A stretch of DNA of 64,000 bases, taken from assembly GCF_001457035.1 (NCBI RefSeq), contig NZ_KQ758619.1:310001-374000 (forward strand), in the 5' to 3' direction. Under the pieces are notes generated by a model. It did not search any database and was not told the origin of the DNA. It worked only from the letters and a program-made list of their open reading frames with translations. Positions 9,377-18,656 of this stretch are shown here, piece after piece (the stretch's first letter is position 1; each line of letters starts with the position of its first letter). The translations under genes and the position numbers were made by a program. The DNA comes from Fictibacillus enclensis. GTDB taxonomy: Bacteria; Bacillota; Bacilli; Bacillales; Fictibacillaceae.

Positions 9377-9380
9377 TTAG

Positions 9381-9430
9381 AAAAAACCCCCTGTAGCACA
9401 TGGTCCTTCCGGTGCGTACAGGGGGTTTTT
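9381..9430 (+). terminator. Rho-independent terminator of the secreted protease gene
   Basis: A long stem (AAAAAACCCCCTGTA with TACAGGGGGTTTTT) starts a few bases after the stop codon. A- and T-runs on both sides could make it act in both directions. Confidence 0.9.
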
Positions 9431-9536
9431 CCATTTGATTAAGTCGAATAACGTCGAATCCTTATGGACTTAAACGGTTTGAAAATAAGAGCTGATTTTG
9501 AAAATAATTGAGAGTCATTGAAATTAACTCCCTCGA

Positions 9537-11429
9537 TCAGTAAATGGTAGGTGCCGGAGAGTCCGCTTTTGTTGCTTCAGTCAATGCCTCACGGCCAAGA
9601 ACCCTGTTTATGAACGAATTTAGTACGCTTAAACTCAGTTTTTGCGGAATAGAAGCCAGTTGTTCGACCAGACGTTCAAGAATGACTCTCTGAATATCCG
9701 CCTGGGAAGAATCACCCTCAATCTCCATCTGAACCAGCTGCACTGCAGCTTCTCCACCGGCACCATACAAGGACAATTTGTGTAAATAGGGCTCTGCTTC
9801 TCGAAGGAAATTCGGATTACCCAGCTGCTGGAGCTGATCTGGTACATTTTTCAGTTCAACGAACTGGTGGAGAAGCTCTTTTGCCTCCGCTGCTACAGCT
9901 CCTTTTTCCTTCTGGTCCCAAAAAGTTTCCACGAGTGGCTCCAGCCGTAGAGATAGCGGCTCTTCATGGTTATTTAATAGACTGCCATAACAGCTTTCAA
10001 CAAACAGTCTCAGGGCTTTTATTTCTCTGCGGCCAGAAAACTCTAAAAGACTTTTTTGCAGCGACGCTTCGGGCTCATAACCCGAGGGATTCCACATGTA
10101 CTCTGCCATGGTATACAGCGGGATTTTTGAAGCCTCCGCTTCATTCATGGGATTGGCTGTCATCCCGATGATTTCATCTTCCTTATACAATTCCACGTCT
10201 CTGCCGTAAAGCGGCGCAAGGAAAAGCCGGTTGCGGTCAAAATCATTCACGGGGTAATTGTCCCATATTAAAAGCGGATGCTGGAAGATACCATGAATAA
10301 ATTGGGCATCCGTGACGCGGATGGATGGAGCGACTACCCCTATGCCGGTCCATTGTACGATAATATCCGGCTGCAGGAGCGCCGCAAATCGTTCCCGGTA
10401 AGGAGAAGTACCTTCTTCATAATATTCGGTCGGTACGGTGATTAACGGCTTTGCCTCAGGATGTGTTTTTATAAATTCATCATTAAAACGGTTGAGAAGG
10501 AAAGCCTGGGCTGCGGCAGAAGGATTATGATCTCCTCCGAATTTTTCTTTGTCCATTGGAAAGTGGAGTGCGGGATCAATATCATCCAGATAAAGAGCAA
10601 ATGACCTCACGCCAATATCCCAGACTGCCTGCGCTTTATTCATGAGAGCCTGAAATTCCGTATCATCTGAAAAGGTGATGCTGTTGCCTGGTGAGATGGC
10701 AAATGTAAAAGTAATATGGTTCCTTTTTGCTGCATCAACCAGCTGCTTGATTTCCTCCATTTTGTCCTGTGGATAGGAGGTTCGCCATTTTTCACGGTGG
10801 TAGGGGTCATCTTTTGGTGCATACACATAGGCATTCAGCTTGTGCTTGCTGTAAAAGGAAAGCTGGTTCAGACGTTCTTCATGAGACCAGGGCGGGCCGT
10901 AAAATCCCTCGATCACACCCCGGACAGGCATGGACGGCCAATCATACACAACTGCCGAAGGGATCCATCCGAGAGGGTCTTTCTTAATAATGAGCTGGCT
11001 GAAGGTTTGAGCGGCATAAAAGGTACCGTTCTCATCCCTTCCGGCCAAAACAATCATATGGGTGCCGGAAGCCGTTGAGCCTGCTGCCAGCACATATCCT
11101 TCAGCATTCAAACCTTCAGGAGGTGCAGCTCCAAGAAGTTCTATCGCATCAGAAACGGCCTGGTTTGACGGGAATTCCCCCATATAAATCATGACTGGCA
11201 TGGCTGTGGCCGCTATGCCTTCTTCCGGTGGCGTGCTTCTGATTTCCACTTCCTTTACCCCTGCATGATAGAGTGCAGTTTCGACGTGCAGCAATGCCGC
11301 AGGGGGAGTGTCCACACCGGTTACAAGCCATACGATAGGTGAAAGGGCAAAGCCGTCTTCGTGAATTTTTACGACTTGTGGGACAGGGGATAAAAGGCTG
11401 CTTTCGTTTTCCGGTATTCGACTGATCAT
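9537..11429 (-). CDS. GH84-type beta-N-acetylglucosaminidase, apparently cytoplasmic
   Basis: A 630-residue glycoside hydrolase of family 84 (O-GlcNAcase/NagJ type), which releases terminal N-acetylglucosamine. An N-terminal GH20b-like domain (about 1-165) is followed by the TIM barrel starting VRGVIEGFYGPPWS. The paired catalytic aspartates are D282-D283 in LYLDDID, and NAYVYAPKDDPYHREKWR is also typical. The C-terminal ~170 residues are helical. There is no signal peptide, unlike clostridial NagJ, so it should work inside the cell on imported oligosaccharides or modified proteins. The ATG at 11429 has AAGGAG ten bases upstream. It is the last gene of a minus-strand group behind two secreted beta-propeller proteins and beside a divergent sugar importer, which suggests a joint role in amino-sugar use. 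Confidence 0.9.
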   Translation of the reverse strand: MISRIPENESSLLSPVPQVVKIHEDGFALSPIVWLVTGVDTPPAALLHVETALYHAGVKEVEIRSTPPEEGIAATAMPVMIYMGEFPSNQAVSDAIELLGAAPPEGLNAEGYVLAAGSTASGTHMIVLAGRDENGTFYAAQTFSQLIIKKDPLGWIPSAVVYDWPSMPVRGVIEGFYGPPWSHEERLNQLSFYSKHKLNAYVYAPKDDPYHREKWRTSYPQDKMEEIKQLVDAAKRNHITFTFAISPGNSITFSDDTEFQALMNKAQAVWDIGVRSFALYLDDIDPALHFPMDKEKFGGDHNPSAAAQAFLLNRFNDEFIKTHPEAKPLITVPTEYYEEGTSPYRERFAALLQPDIIVQWTGIGVVAPSIRVTDAQFIHGIFQHPLLIWDNYPVNDFDRNRLFLAPLYGRDVELYKEDEIIGMTANPMNEAEASKIPLYTMAEYMWNPSGYEPEASLQKSLLEFSGRREIKALRLFVESCYGSLLNNHEEPLSLRLEPLVETFWDQKEKGAVAAEAKELLHQFVELKNVPDQLQQLGNPNFLREAEPYLHKLSLYGAGGEAAVQLVQMEIEGDSSQADIQRVILERLVEQLASIPQKLSLSVLNSFINRVLGREALTEATKADSPAPTIY

Positions 11430-11460
11430 AGTTAACCCACTCCTTTTGCTATTATGGGCA

Positions 11461-13971
11461 TTATTCTTCCAGCGTTAATTTAGAAAGCTTGATGTCGTCA
11501 TAATAAGATGTAGTCATCGCATAAGCGGTTGTATACGCCAGCACCTTGGCGGTGGCTGCTTTTTCTGGAGCTTTTGCGGTCACCGCTACTTTTTGCCATT
11601 GGTTGTAGCCGGATTCAGTATGAACAGGTGTGGAGGAAACTTCTTTTCCATCTTTGTCATAGTACCGCAGCATAAAGCTTGAAAGGCCTTCTCTTAAATA
11701 AAGCTGAGTCTGTGCTTTGAGGACCTGGCCAGGCTTGACCTTTACCGGATGGCTCATCAGCGCTACGGACTTTTTGCGGGAAGCATCAACAAGCTTTAAG
11801 CTGTTTCTTCCCTTTTTATGCTTTTCATTGGTTAAATTGAACTGAACCTCGCTGTCAGTGGCAAACAGGGAAGCCCATCCTGGCACACGGTCATCCACCA
11901 TGGGGATTTCAAATCCGTTGTTTGTCAGATGAACAGATTTTACTTTTGCAATATGATCGACCTCAATTTTATACAGTAAGGTGCGGTTGGAAGCCAAGGA
12001 GTAATAAATATCTCCATCATCGCCGATGGAAAATGAATAAGCGTTTGTGATCTTTTGGCTGTCTAAGGTGTCGGGATCGATGGCTGTCAAATTGCCGCCC
12101 GTAAAATTGGCAAACAGCAGGCCGCCGGACCATTTTAAATCGATGGATCCCCATGCATCCTCAGGGAGTACGCCATCAGGATAAACCTTCTTGCTTTTAA
12201 CAACGTTAAGTGTTTCTGGGTCCAGGGCGAAGATGGCATTTTTTACAGCTCCCCATAACAGTCCGTCTGGTCCAATGGAAAGCTCTCCGATCAGATGGGG
12301 TTTTTCAATTCCTTCGATGTTCAATGATATTTCTTTGATTTTCTTTTCATTTTTTACGTCCCATACAAAGACCTTTGCTTCTTCAGCTGTAGGATCAGCT
12401 CCAAGGCCCCCTGTAATCGAGGTCGAGCCGTAGACCAGCCCATCTTTATAGGCGAGGCCAACAACGCTTTGGTCCTGAACAACATTCCGGAACACCTTAT
12501 ATTTCACGCCTTCCGCCTCCGGGTCATAAACGGTCAGTGCACCGCCAAGTTCCCCGTAAAACGGTATACTGCCGATAAAGGCTTTCCCTCCGCCTGTGGA
12601 GATCATTTTAATCCGGTTCTGCGATTCTCCGAGTACAAACAGCTTTTCAGGATTGTCGTTGGATGGCGGGAGAGCCGGATCATAGGCGCGGATGTCACCT
12701 GACGGATAAACACCCATGAGCATTTTATTCCCAAGCGGTGCCATACTGTCCCCCTGTCCAAGATTAAAAGGAGTTACCTCTCCAGTCACCGGGTTGTACT
12801 GTGCGCCTTTTGATGTCTGCATGCCGCTGATATAGAAATTGCCGTCTGGTCCTTTTTCGATCGCCTGCATGACTGTCGGAGTCGACTGAACTAGAGAAGG
12901 AAGACGTGTCACCTTTTTGGTCTCGAGATTAATAATGGTGACATACCCGCTGAAGTTGATGGTTACCAGGCTTTTCCCTGGGAGCTCAGGCGTATGGAAT
13001 TCCACCCAATCCACTCCTCGGAACCCACTTTCGTACTCGATGCCTGTGTCTTCAATTTTTAAGGTGCCGAGATCAACTGTCCTCAATTTATTGTCCGTGG
13101 TCATAAAGTAGACTTTATTGTTGAGCGATTGTTCTTCTACATGCAAGCCGCGAACATTCGGAATGGTGACATCGAGCCATTTCTTTTCCTGTGTGTCATA
13201 AATAAAACCGTTGCTGGAAAGCTCATAGCGGGCGAACAGGTAGCGGTCATCCACCTTTTCCAGGTCATAGATATGGCCGGGTTCCCCGATGGACTTGGAG
13301 ATGTCCTCCTTTTCGCCAGTTTTCATGTTGTAGCGGACGATTTGCCCATGCCCGGTTCCGGAATAAATGTTATCACCGATCACCGCAAGTGAACGGATAT
13401 ATTCCTGGGATACAGCTCCAATCATCCGTCCGTAATCCGTTACCTTTTTGGTTTCCGGATCATATTTAAACACTTTACCGCTTGGGTAGGTTCCAACAAA
13501 TACTTTTCCTTCTTCATTGGAGGTAATGGAGAAAGCAAACGATTCGCCGGGAAACTTGTAAACCAATTCTGCCTTTTTGGTGACAGGAGAGTATCTCCAT
13601 AATTTCGCTCCGCCGCCCTCGGTGGCAACGTAGAGGTCACCGTTCGGGACGACTTCGTGAGCCCATGAGTTTTCTGAATCCTCAAGGTCAATGACCCGCT
13701 TTAGCTTGTAGTCTTCAATATCAAGCACGTTTAATTTGGCGGGAAAGCCTTTGGTTGTCGTATACATGACACGATGCCCGTCTTCTGTTCCGACAGCACC
13801 GTTAAAAATGGAAATGGCCTGGTTCAGAGGGGCAGTCAGTTTCTGAGGTTCGCCAAAATAGGTCCTCGCTAATTTACTCGTACCTTTGGCGGAGGCATGT
13901 TGGCTGAATCCAAGACCTACACCAAACAGAATCGCAAGAAATAAACAGAGTGAAATCCACCTTTTCAACAA
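11461..13971 (-). CDS. Secreted beta-propeller protein with C-terminal carbohydrate-binding-like domain
   Basis: An 836-residue exported protein. A TTG start with AAGGAGGAG seven bases upstream opens a signal peptide (MLKRWISLCLFLAILFG, probable cut after ASA near residue 28). Residues ~40-690 are repeated blades with 'G.vyvgt.psg.v..ydp.t' sequences, as in PQQ/WD40-like propellers. Residues ~700-836 (NNGFEIP ... SYYDDIKLS) look like a jelly-roll carbohydrate-binding module. It is about 170 residues longer than the paralog encoded just upstream in the same direction and shares its blade style. No enzyme motif is visible, so a role as a glycan-binding or lyase-like surface protein is inferred from context. 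The spacing of 31 bases to the GH84 gene suggests co-transcription. Confidence 0.8.
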   Translation of the reverse strand: MLKRWISLCLFLAILFGVGLGFSQHASAKGTSKLARTYFGEPQKLTAPLNQAISIFNGAVGTEDGHRVMYTTTKGFPAKLNVLDIEDYKLKRVIDLEDSENSWAHEVVPNGDLYVATEGGGAKLWRYSPVTKKAELVYKFPGESFAFSITSNEEGKVFVGTYPSGKVFKYDPETKKVTDYGRMIGAVSQEYIRSLAVIGDNIYSGTGHGQIVRYNMKTGEKEDISKSIGEPGHIYDLEKVDDRYLFARYELSSNGFIYDTQEKKWLDVTIPNVRGLHVEEQSLNNKVYFMTTDNKLRTVDLGTLKIEDTGIEYESGFRGVDWVEFHTPELPGKSLVTINFSGYVTIINLETKKVTRLPSLVQSTPTVMQAIEKGPDGNFYISGMQTSKGAQYNPVTGEVTPFNLGQGDSMAPLGNKMLMGVYPSGDIRAYDPALPPSNDNPEKLFVLGESQNRIKMISTGGGKAFIGSIPFYGELGGALTVYDPEAEGVKYKVFRNVVQDQSVVGLAYKDGLVYGSTSITGGLGADPTAEEAKVFVWDVKNEKKIKEISLNIEGIEKPHLIGELSIGPDGLLWGAVKNAIFALDPETLNVVKSKKVYPDGVLPEDAWGSIDLKWSGGLLFANFTGGNLTAIDPDTLDSQKITNAYSFSIGDDGDIYYSLASNRTLLYKIEVDHIAKVKSVHLTNNGFEIPMVDDRVPGWASLFATDSEVQFNLTNEKHKKGRNSLKLVDASRKKSVALMSHPVKVKPGQVLKAQTQLYLREGLSSFMLRYYDKDGKEVSSTPVHTESGYNQWQKVAVTAKAPEKAATAKVLAYTTAYAMTTSYYDDIKLSKLTLEE

Positions 13972-13996
13972 AAATCTCCTCCTTTTTTACATCCTC

Positions 13997-15979
13997 TTAC
14001 CGGCTGTACCGGTATAAATCCGTTCCTCTTGAAAAATAAAAGTTCCCACTCAGATCCTTCGCATAAAGAGAAGCATCCTCATCAAGAATTTCAGTTTCCC
14101 ATGTCTCGGGATTGAACTTGAACAGCTTGCCAAGCGTCGTTCCGTAAAAGTTTCCATCGGAATCATAATCGAGGAATACACCTCTCCAATAGTGGCCGAT
14201 GCTGCTCCAGCTGAACGGAAAGAGTTCCTTGGACCCGATCACCTGCCTGGTGGCAGGATCAAATTTGAAAATTTTGCCGGGGCTCATGCCCCACAGGTAA
14301 CCGTTCTTGTCGAATGAGAGGGCGCCAATGGCTTTTTCACCAGGAAGCGGTGAGATTTCAAACAGTTTTTTATTGGCAGCAGGATCATAGGCAAACAGTT
14401 TGCCTTCCGATTCTGTAGGTGTTGATCCAAGTCCGCCAAATACACTCGTTCCTCCATAAACAATACCGCCGTTATAAGAGAGGGAAATAATGCTTTGATT
14501 GCTGACAATGTTGGGGTGAACATCATAGCTTTCAGTTTCCTCATTAAGAACCGTCAGTGCCCCTCCAAGTTTTCCGTAGTCAGGAACCGTGCCGATAAAT
14601 AGGTTTCGGTCTCCCTTTGCCCAGCCAAATGGCCGGTCTTGGCTCTCACTTTTTAGCGAGAACAGTGCCCGTGGGTTAGTAGCCTTCGGAACATTTACAG
14701 GATCATGGTCATACGGTTTTTCAGGATCATACTTATAGATCACTCCGCCTGTATACACTCCCAAATAAAGAAACCGGTCCGTTGACAGCATGTTTTCCGC
14801 CTGCCCGAAACCTCTGAATCTCGTAAACTCGTGGTCTTCAGGAGAATACTTGGTAAATCCTCCGGTCGGGTAACCGCTCGTGTAAATGTTTCCGTCAGGC
14901 CCTCTGCCAATCGACTGAATTTCAACCGGCTGTCCTTCAATGTCAGCTTCAATGCTCTTTGATTGTCCTGTCTTTGGATTGTATATCCAGAAGCTGCCGT
15001 TATACCGCATACTGAGCAGGCTTTTTCCTTTAAGTCCTGCCCCGGGCAGCTTCATCCATCCGAATCCTTTATTGCTCCAGCTCTCTTTGTATCCGGTCGG
15101 CGTGAGCTCCTTGTCACTTAATCTGTACGAATAGAGTTCATCTCCAATATTGAAATAGACAAGGCCTTTGGCGTCTGGCGGGGACACACGAGAGCCTTTC
15201 ACATTTTCAATTTCATCCACCCATTTCTTCTTCGTCAAATCGTAGACAAGCATTGTGTTGGACGGGGTAACCCGGGCAAAAAGGAAACCGCGATAGGCGT
15301 CAAGATCATATAGATCCTGCTCGCTGGCAAATTTTTCGGGAAGCGGTATGTTGTTCTTCTTTCCGGTTTCTGGCATGATTTCGATCAACTGCGCTTTTTT
15401 TACACCTGTCCCGGCATATACATGTCTTTGGGCTACAGCGACACTTCGTGTGTAGCCCTGGTCTTGGGCCACTTGCCCGAAGTCTGTAAATGACTTCTTT
15501 TCTGGGTCATACATGAACACTTTTCCGTTTGGATAGGTGCCGCCGAAAATGCGTCCCAAATGGTCACTCTGCAGCCTCCAAAGCGCTGTTTCACTCTCAA
15601 CGGGTTTTCCAAGGTTGGTTACGGTATCTGTTTTGGGGTCGTACCGGTATAAAAAAGAACCTCCCGCAATGTAGACAAGTCCATTTGGATCAACAACCAT
15701 TCCCCAGGCTGAAGCTGCACCATTCAATGGATGACTGGCTATTTTTTTACCATCGACAGGATTAATAATGTTCAGCATCGTCGGGGTCCCGCTGGCCGCT
15801 GCATAGATGACCTGGTTTCCATCTGGTCCTTTTCCATAAGCACTTGAATGAATGCCGATGTTAAAGTGAGCCGTTCCAAGTCTTTCTGTGTGACCGGCAG
15901 TATGTGCTTGGATTGAAAATGGAAAAAGGCACGTGGCAAGTAAACAGCAGAGCAGCAGGTTCATATACCACTTTTTCAC
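13997..15979 (-). CDS. Secreted beta-propeller protein
   Basis: A 660-residue exported protein. I chose the GTG at 15979 because GAGGAGG lies nine bases upstream; the TTG two codons earlier is too close. The signal peptide (MKKWYMNLLLCCLLATCLF) probably ends after IQA. The rest is made of repeated blades such as 'DPNGLVYIAGGSFLYRYDP' and 'GPDGNIYTSGYPTGGF', matching the propeller of the neighbouring 836-residue protein but without its C-terminal binding domain. It is the first gene of the minus-strand group that ends with the GH84 glycosidase. Enzymatic activity is not evident; several polysaccharide lyases use similar propellers, so a lyase-like role is possible but unproven. Confidence 0.78.
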   Translation of the reverse strand: MKKWYMNLLLCCLLATCLFPFSIQAHTAGHTERLGTAHFNIGIHSSAYGKGPDGNQVIYAAASGTPTMLNIINPVDGKKIASHPLNGAASAWGMVVDPNGLVYIAGGSFLYRYDPKTDTVTNLGKPVESETALWRLQSDHLGRIFGGTYPNGKVFMYDPEKKSFTDFGQVAQDQGYTRSVAVAQRHVYAGTGVKKAQLIEIMPETGKKNNIPLPEKFASEQDLYDLDAYRGFLFARVTPSNTMLVYDLTKKKWVDEIENVKGSRVSPPDAKGLVYFNIGDELYSYRLSDKELTPTGYKESWSNKGFGWMKLPGAGLKGKSLLSMRYNGSFWIYNPKTGQSKSIEADIEGQPVEIQSIGRGPDGNIYTSGYPTGGFTKYSPEDHEFTRFRGFGQAENMLSTDRFLYLGVYTGGVIYKYDPEKPYDHDPVNVPKATNPRALFSLKSESQDRPFGWAKGDRNLFIGTVPDYGKLGGALTVLNEETESYDVHPNIVSNQSIISLSYNGGIVYGGTSVFGGLGSTPTESEGKLFAYDPAANKKLFEISPLPGEKAIGALSFDKNGYLWGMSPGKIFKFDPATRQVIGSKELFPFSWSSIGHYWRGVFLDYDSDGNFYGTTLGKLFKFNPETWETEILDEDASLYAKDLSGNFYFSRGTDLYRYSR

Positions 15980-16047
15980 ATGCAAAAACCTCCTCTTAAG
16001 GATTAAACACAGCAGTATTTATTTGGGTCATATCTGGTTCGTTATTA

Positions 16048-16076
16048 ATGATACAAAAATACCTCTTCTTCTCCAA
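16048..16076 (-). promoter_or_regulatory. Candidate sigma-A promoter for the propeller/GH84 operon
   Basis: Read on the minus strand, TTGGAG (16071-16076), a 17-base spacer and TATCAT (16048-16053) lie about 70 bases upstream of the GTG start. It matches consensus at four and five of six positions. Confidence 0.5.
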
Positions 16077-16132
16077 TGATATTTTAGAAAATTCAGTTAA
16101 ATAGAAACTTACTCCGTTAATATACCAATAGA

Positions 16133-16306
16133 TAAAGTGTCCAAGAATTCAGGCGGGGCAGGTGATAAAGGTCTTTTCACTCGGGAAACTCGGGGCTGTC
16201 TTTAATGTGACGATAAATAATAGGAGAGATTTCGTGAGGAATGGAGATGCCAATAATTGGGCAATGTCCTTAAAGTGTCCAAAAATACAGAATATATTGA
16301 CACTTA
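16133..16306. promoter_or_regulatory. Repeated TAAAGTGTCC boxes, candidate operators
   Basis: TAAAGTGTCCAA occurs at 16133-16144 and again at 16271-16282. A related inverted copy, TTGACACTTA, lies at 16297-16306 and overlaps the -35 box of the importer promoter. The second and third boxes form an inverted repeat (AGTGTC, 19 bases, GACACT). The regulator that binds is unknown; the two regulators encoded downstream are candidates. Confidence 0.45.
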
Positions 16307-16325
16307 AAAAGACCTCACTTATTCT
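16297..16325 (+). promoter_or_regulatory. Candidate sigma-A promoter of the sugar-importer operon
   Basis: A perfect TTGACA (16297-16302), a 17-base spacer and TATTCT (16320-16325) lie about 45 bases upstream of the lipoprotein gene start. The -35 box lies within a GACACT half-site. Confidence 0.65.
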
Positions 16326-16370
16326 GAATTTGAGTACCAGTTATGAACCAGAAAAAGGGAGGAAGTTGAA

Positions 16371-17636
16371 ATGTTCTGGAAAAAAAGCGGGGTCATTGTT
16401 CTTTTATGTGCGTTCCTTTTACTTTTTACTGCCTGTTCCAAGGACGAGGCCGCATCGGGAGGAAGCACGGACAAGAAACAATCAGCAACATTAACGGTAT
16501 GGATTCATCCGTACGTGAGTGATGAACTGAAGAGCAGGCAAAACGAAGTATTCAAAGAGATGGGTGAACGGTTCAAGAAAGAGTATCCGAATGTAAAAGT
16601 AAAGTTTGAAGAAATTCCATGGGCGAACCGGGAACAAAAAATCCTGACCGCACTCGCTGCGAAACAGGGCCCTGATGTCTTTTACCTCATTCCGGACATG
16701 ATGGCACAGTTTGCAGACAAAGGCGTGCTCGCACCAATCGATGATCTGCTTGGCGACTATGGCAAGGACGATTTTGACAAAACGTCATTGGAAGCGGTTA
16801 CGTACAAAGATAAAATGTATGGTCTTCCCTTATTAAAAGAGGTGCAAACCTACTTCTACAATACAAAGATCCTGAAAGAGCTTGGCGGGGATCCAAATCA
16901 TTTGCCGCAAACATGGGATGAATTCAATGCTTTGGCTGAAAAGGCTGTGAAAAAAGGATATTATGCACGAAACTATGAAGGCGGAAATACGCCAAATGCC
17001 ACGCTTTATCCTTATGTCTGGCAGGCTGGCGGTCAGGTCATTACCGATGATGGAAAAATCGCCATCAACAAATCGGATGCCGTCAAAGGATTTGAACTGG
17101 TCAATAACTGGTATAAAAACAAGATGATCCCGAAAGATTCCATTAATACCATCGACCACCTTCCACTGTTTTTGGAAGGAAAGTCTCTAGCGTACTGGGG
17201 AACCGGAGCTTCTCTTGCTACGATGAAAGAAAAAGGATTTAAAGACTATGCGATTGGTTCACCGCTTAAGAATAAAGAGATAGCAACCTTTGGAACAACC
17301 GGAATGTTCGTTGTTTCCGGCAACTCTGAAAATAAAAAACTGGCTGCACAGCTCGTCAAATCGATGACAAGCACGGAAAGCCTGAAAGCATTCAACAAGC
17401 TGACCAAATATGTACCACCAAGAAAATCAGCAGCATCCATTTACAATGAAGACAAGGACATGAAAATATTAACGGAATATGCAAAGTACGCGAAGCCCGG
17501 CGTAATTCACCCTGTTTCCCGTTCGGTCATGCCGCAAATACAGGCGAAGCTTCAGGAAATGATGCAAGGAAAGAAGACACCGCAACAGGCGGCAGATAGC
17601 GCTGCCAAGGCGATACAGGAAGAGATGAATAAATAG
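16371..17636 (+). CDS. Extracellular sugar-binding lipoprotein of an ABC importer
   Basis: A 421-residue family 1 (maltose-type) extracellular solute-binding protein. It has a lipoprotein signal peptide with the lipobox ending at C22 (LLLFTAC), then 'SATLTVWIHPYV' and 'KQGPDVFYLIPDMMAQFADKGVLAPIDDLL', both typical of the family. GGGAGG lies nine bases before the ATG. Two permease genes follow, but there is no ATPase gene nearby, so a shared ATPase such as MsmX is expected, as for other Bacillus sugar importers. The substrate is unknown. The adjacent GH84 N-acetylglucosaminidase makes an amino-sugar oligosaccharide a reasonable inference. Confidence 0.9.
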   Translation: MFWKKSGVIVLLCAFLLLFTACSKDEAASGGSTDKKQSATLTVWIHPYVSDELKSRQNEVFKEMGERFKKEYPNVKVKFEEIPWANREQKILTALAAKQGPDVFYLIPDMMAQFADKGVLAPIDDLLGDYGKDDFDKTSLEAVTYKDKMYGLPLLKEVQTYFYNTKILKELGGDPNHLPQTWDEFNALAEKAVKKGYYARNYEGGNTPNATLYPYVWQAGGQVITDDGKIAINKSDAVKGFELVNNWYKNKMIPKDSINTIDHLPLFLEGKSLAYWGTGASLATMKEKGFKDYAIGSPLKNKEIATFGTTGMFVVSGNSENKKLAAQLVKSMTSTESLKAFNKLTKYVPPRKSAASIYNEDKDMKILTEYAKYAKPGVIHPVSRSVMPQIQAKLQEMMQGKKTPQQAADSAAKAIQEEMNK

Positions 17637-17637
17637 T

Positions 17638-17670
17638 GCAGGGAAGGGGAGGCATCTCTCCCCTCCTTGC
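17638..17670 (+). promoter_or_regulatory. Intercistronic stem-loop between binding protein and permease
   Basis: GCAGGGAAGGGGAG can pair with CTCCCCTCCTTGC across a 6-base loop, directly after the binding-protein stop. No T-run follows. Such structures often protect the upstream message and lower permease expression; that role is inferred. Confidence 0.55.
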
Positions 17671-17689
17671 TTAAACGGGAGGTGAGTTT

Positions 17690-18643
17690 ATGGGAAATTC
17701 CAACTTGTCAGTAAGCGGTACTGCTCCTCATCCAGCGGCCCGGCCAGCGACGCGTGCTTTTAAAATGAAAAAGCATTGGAACAAATACGCGATGATTTAT
17801 ATCTTTTTAGTTCCCATCCTTGTTCATTTTAGTATCTTCCATCTGTTTCCGATCCTTTTCAGTTTGTACATCACTTTTACGGACTGGCCGATCATCGGTG
17901 ATCCGAAATTTATCGGTTTGAAGAACTGGATCAACTTTTTCTCTGATCAGCTGGCGTGGAAAGCCATCTGGAACACGATTCTCTTTTCACTTTATTATAT
18001 TGTCCCGACTATGGCGCTTGGATTGTGTTTGGCATTGTTGATCAATACCGGGAAAAGGGGAACCGGATTTTTTAAAGGAATCTACTTTTTGCCTGTGGTG
18101 ACATCCTTTGTGGTGATCTCCGGTATTTGGGCGTGGCTGTTCAAAGGAACCGATAGCGGGTTTGTCAATTCATTCCTTGGCTTATTCGGTATCGAGCCCC
18201 AGTTGTTTTTGTCCGATTCGATACAGGCGATGATGGTACTTGCCGGTTTGAGTGTGTTTAAAGTGTGCGGCAGTACAATGATTTATTATTACGCGGGACT
18301 GCAATCGGTCCCTGATGAATTTTATGAGGCGGCAAGGATTGATGGTGCTTCCAGATGGCATTTGTTCTGGAAAATCACGTTTCCGCTATTGATGCCTATC
18401 CATTTCTATGTCGCGATCATTACGACAATTGGTTCATTCCAAATCTTTGATTCTGCTTTTCTATTAACAAGCGGCGGGCCGAACTTCTCTACTACTACCA
18501 TTGTGTATTATCTCTATCAGGAAGGATTCACTTCTTTGCGTCTGGGATATGCCAGTGTTCTGGCCTATATCTTGTTCTTTATCGTATTTGGCATCTCTTT
18601 GATCCAAAAGAAAGCATTAGGAAAAGAAGTGAACTACAAATAA
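17690..18643 (+). CDS. ABC sugar importer permease (MalF/UgpA type)
   Basis: A 317-residue binding-protein-dependent permease with six membrane segments after an unusual Pro/Ala-rich N-terminal tail (about residues 1-25). The family EAA loop, which contacts the ATPase, is EAARIDGASRWHLFWKITFP at about residues 217-236. The ATG has GGGAGGTG seven bases upstream. It is the first of the two permeases; the second starts 13 bases after its stop. Resemblance is to carbohydrate uptake family 1 permeases such as UgpA and MsmF. Confidence 0.92.
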   Translation: MGNSNLSVSGTAPHPAARPATRAFKMKKHWNKYAMIYIFLVPILVHFSIFHLFPILFSLYITFTDWPIIGDPKFIGLKNWINFFSDQLAWKAIWNTILFSLYYIVPTMALGLCLALLINTGKRGTGFFKGIYFLPVVTSFVVISGIWAWLFKGTDSGFVNSFLGLFGIEPQLFLSDSIQAMMVLAGLSVFKVCGSTMIYYYAGLQSVPDEFYEAARIDGASRWHLFWKITFPLLMPIHFYVAIITTIGSFQIFDSAFLLTSGGPNFSTTTIVYYLYQEGFTSLRLGYASVLAYILFFIVFGISLIQKKALGKEVNYK

Positions 18644-18656
18644 AAGGAGGTGCACC

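Noticed and set aside
16162-16494. Plus-strand frame of 110 codons before the lipoprotein gene
   Set aside because: It covers the promoter and operator boxes and overlaps the lipoprotein gene in another frame.
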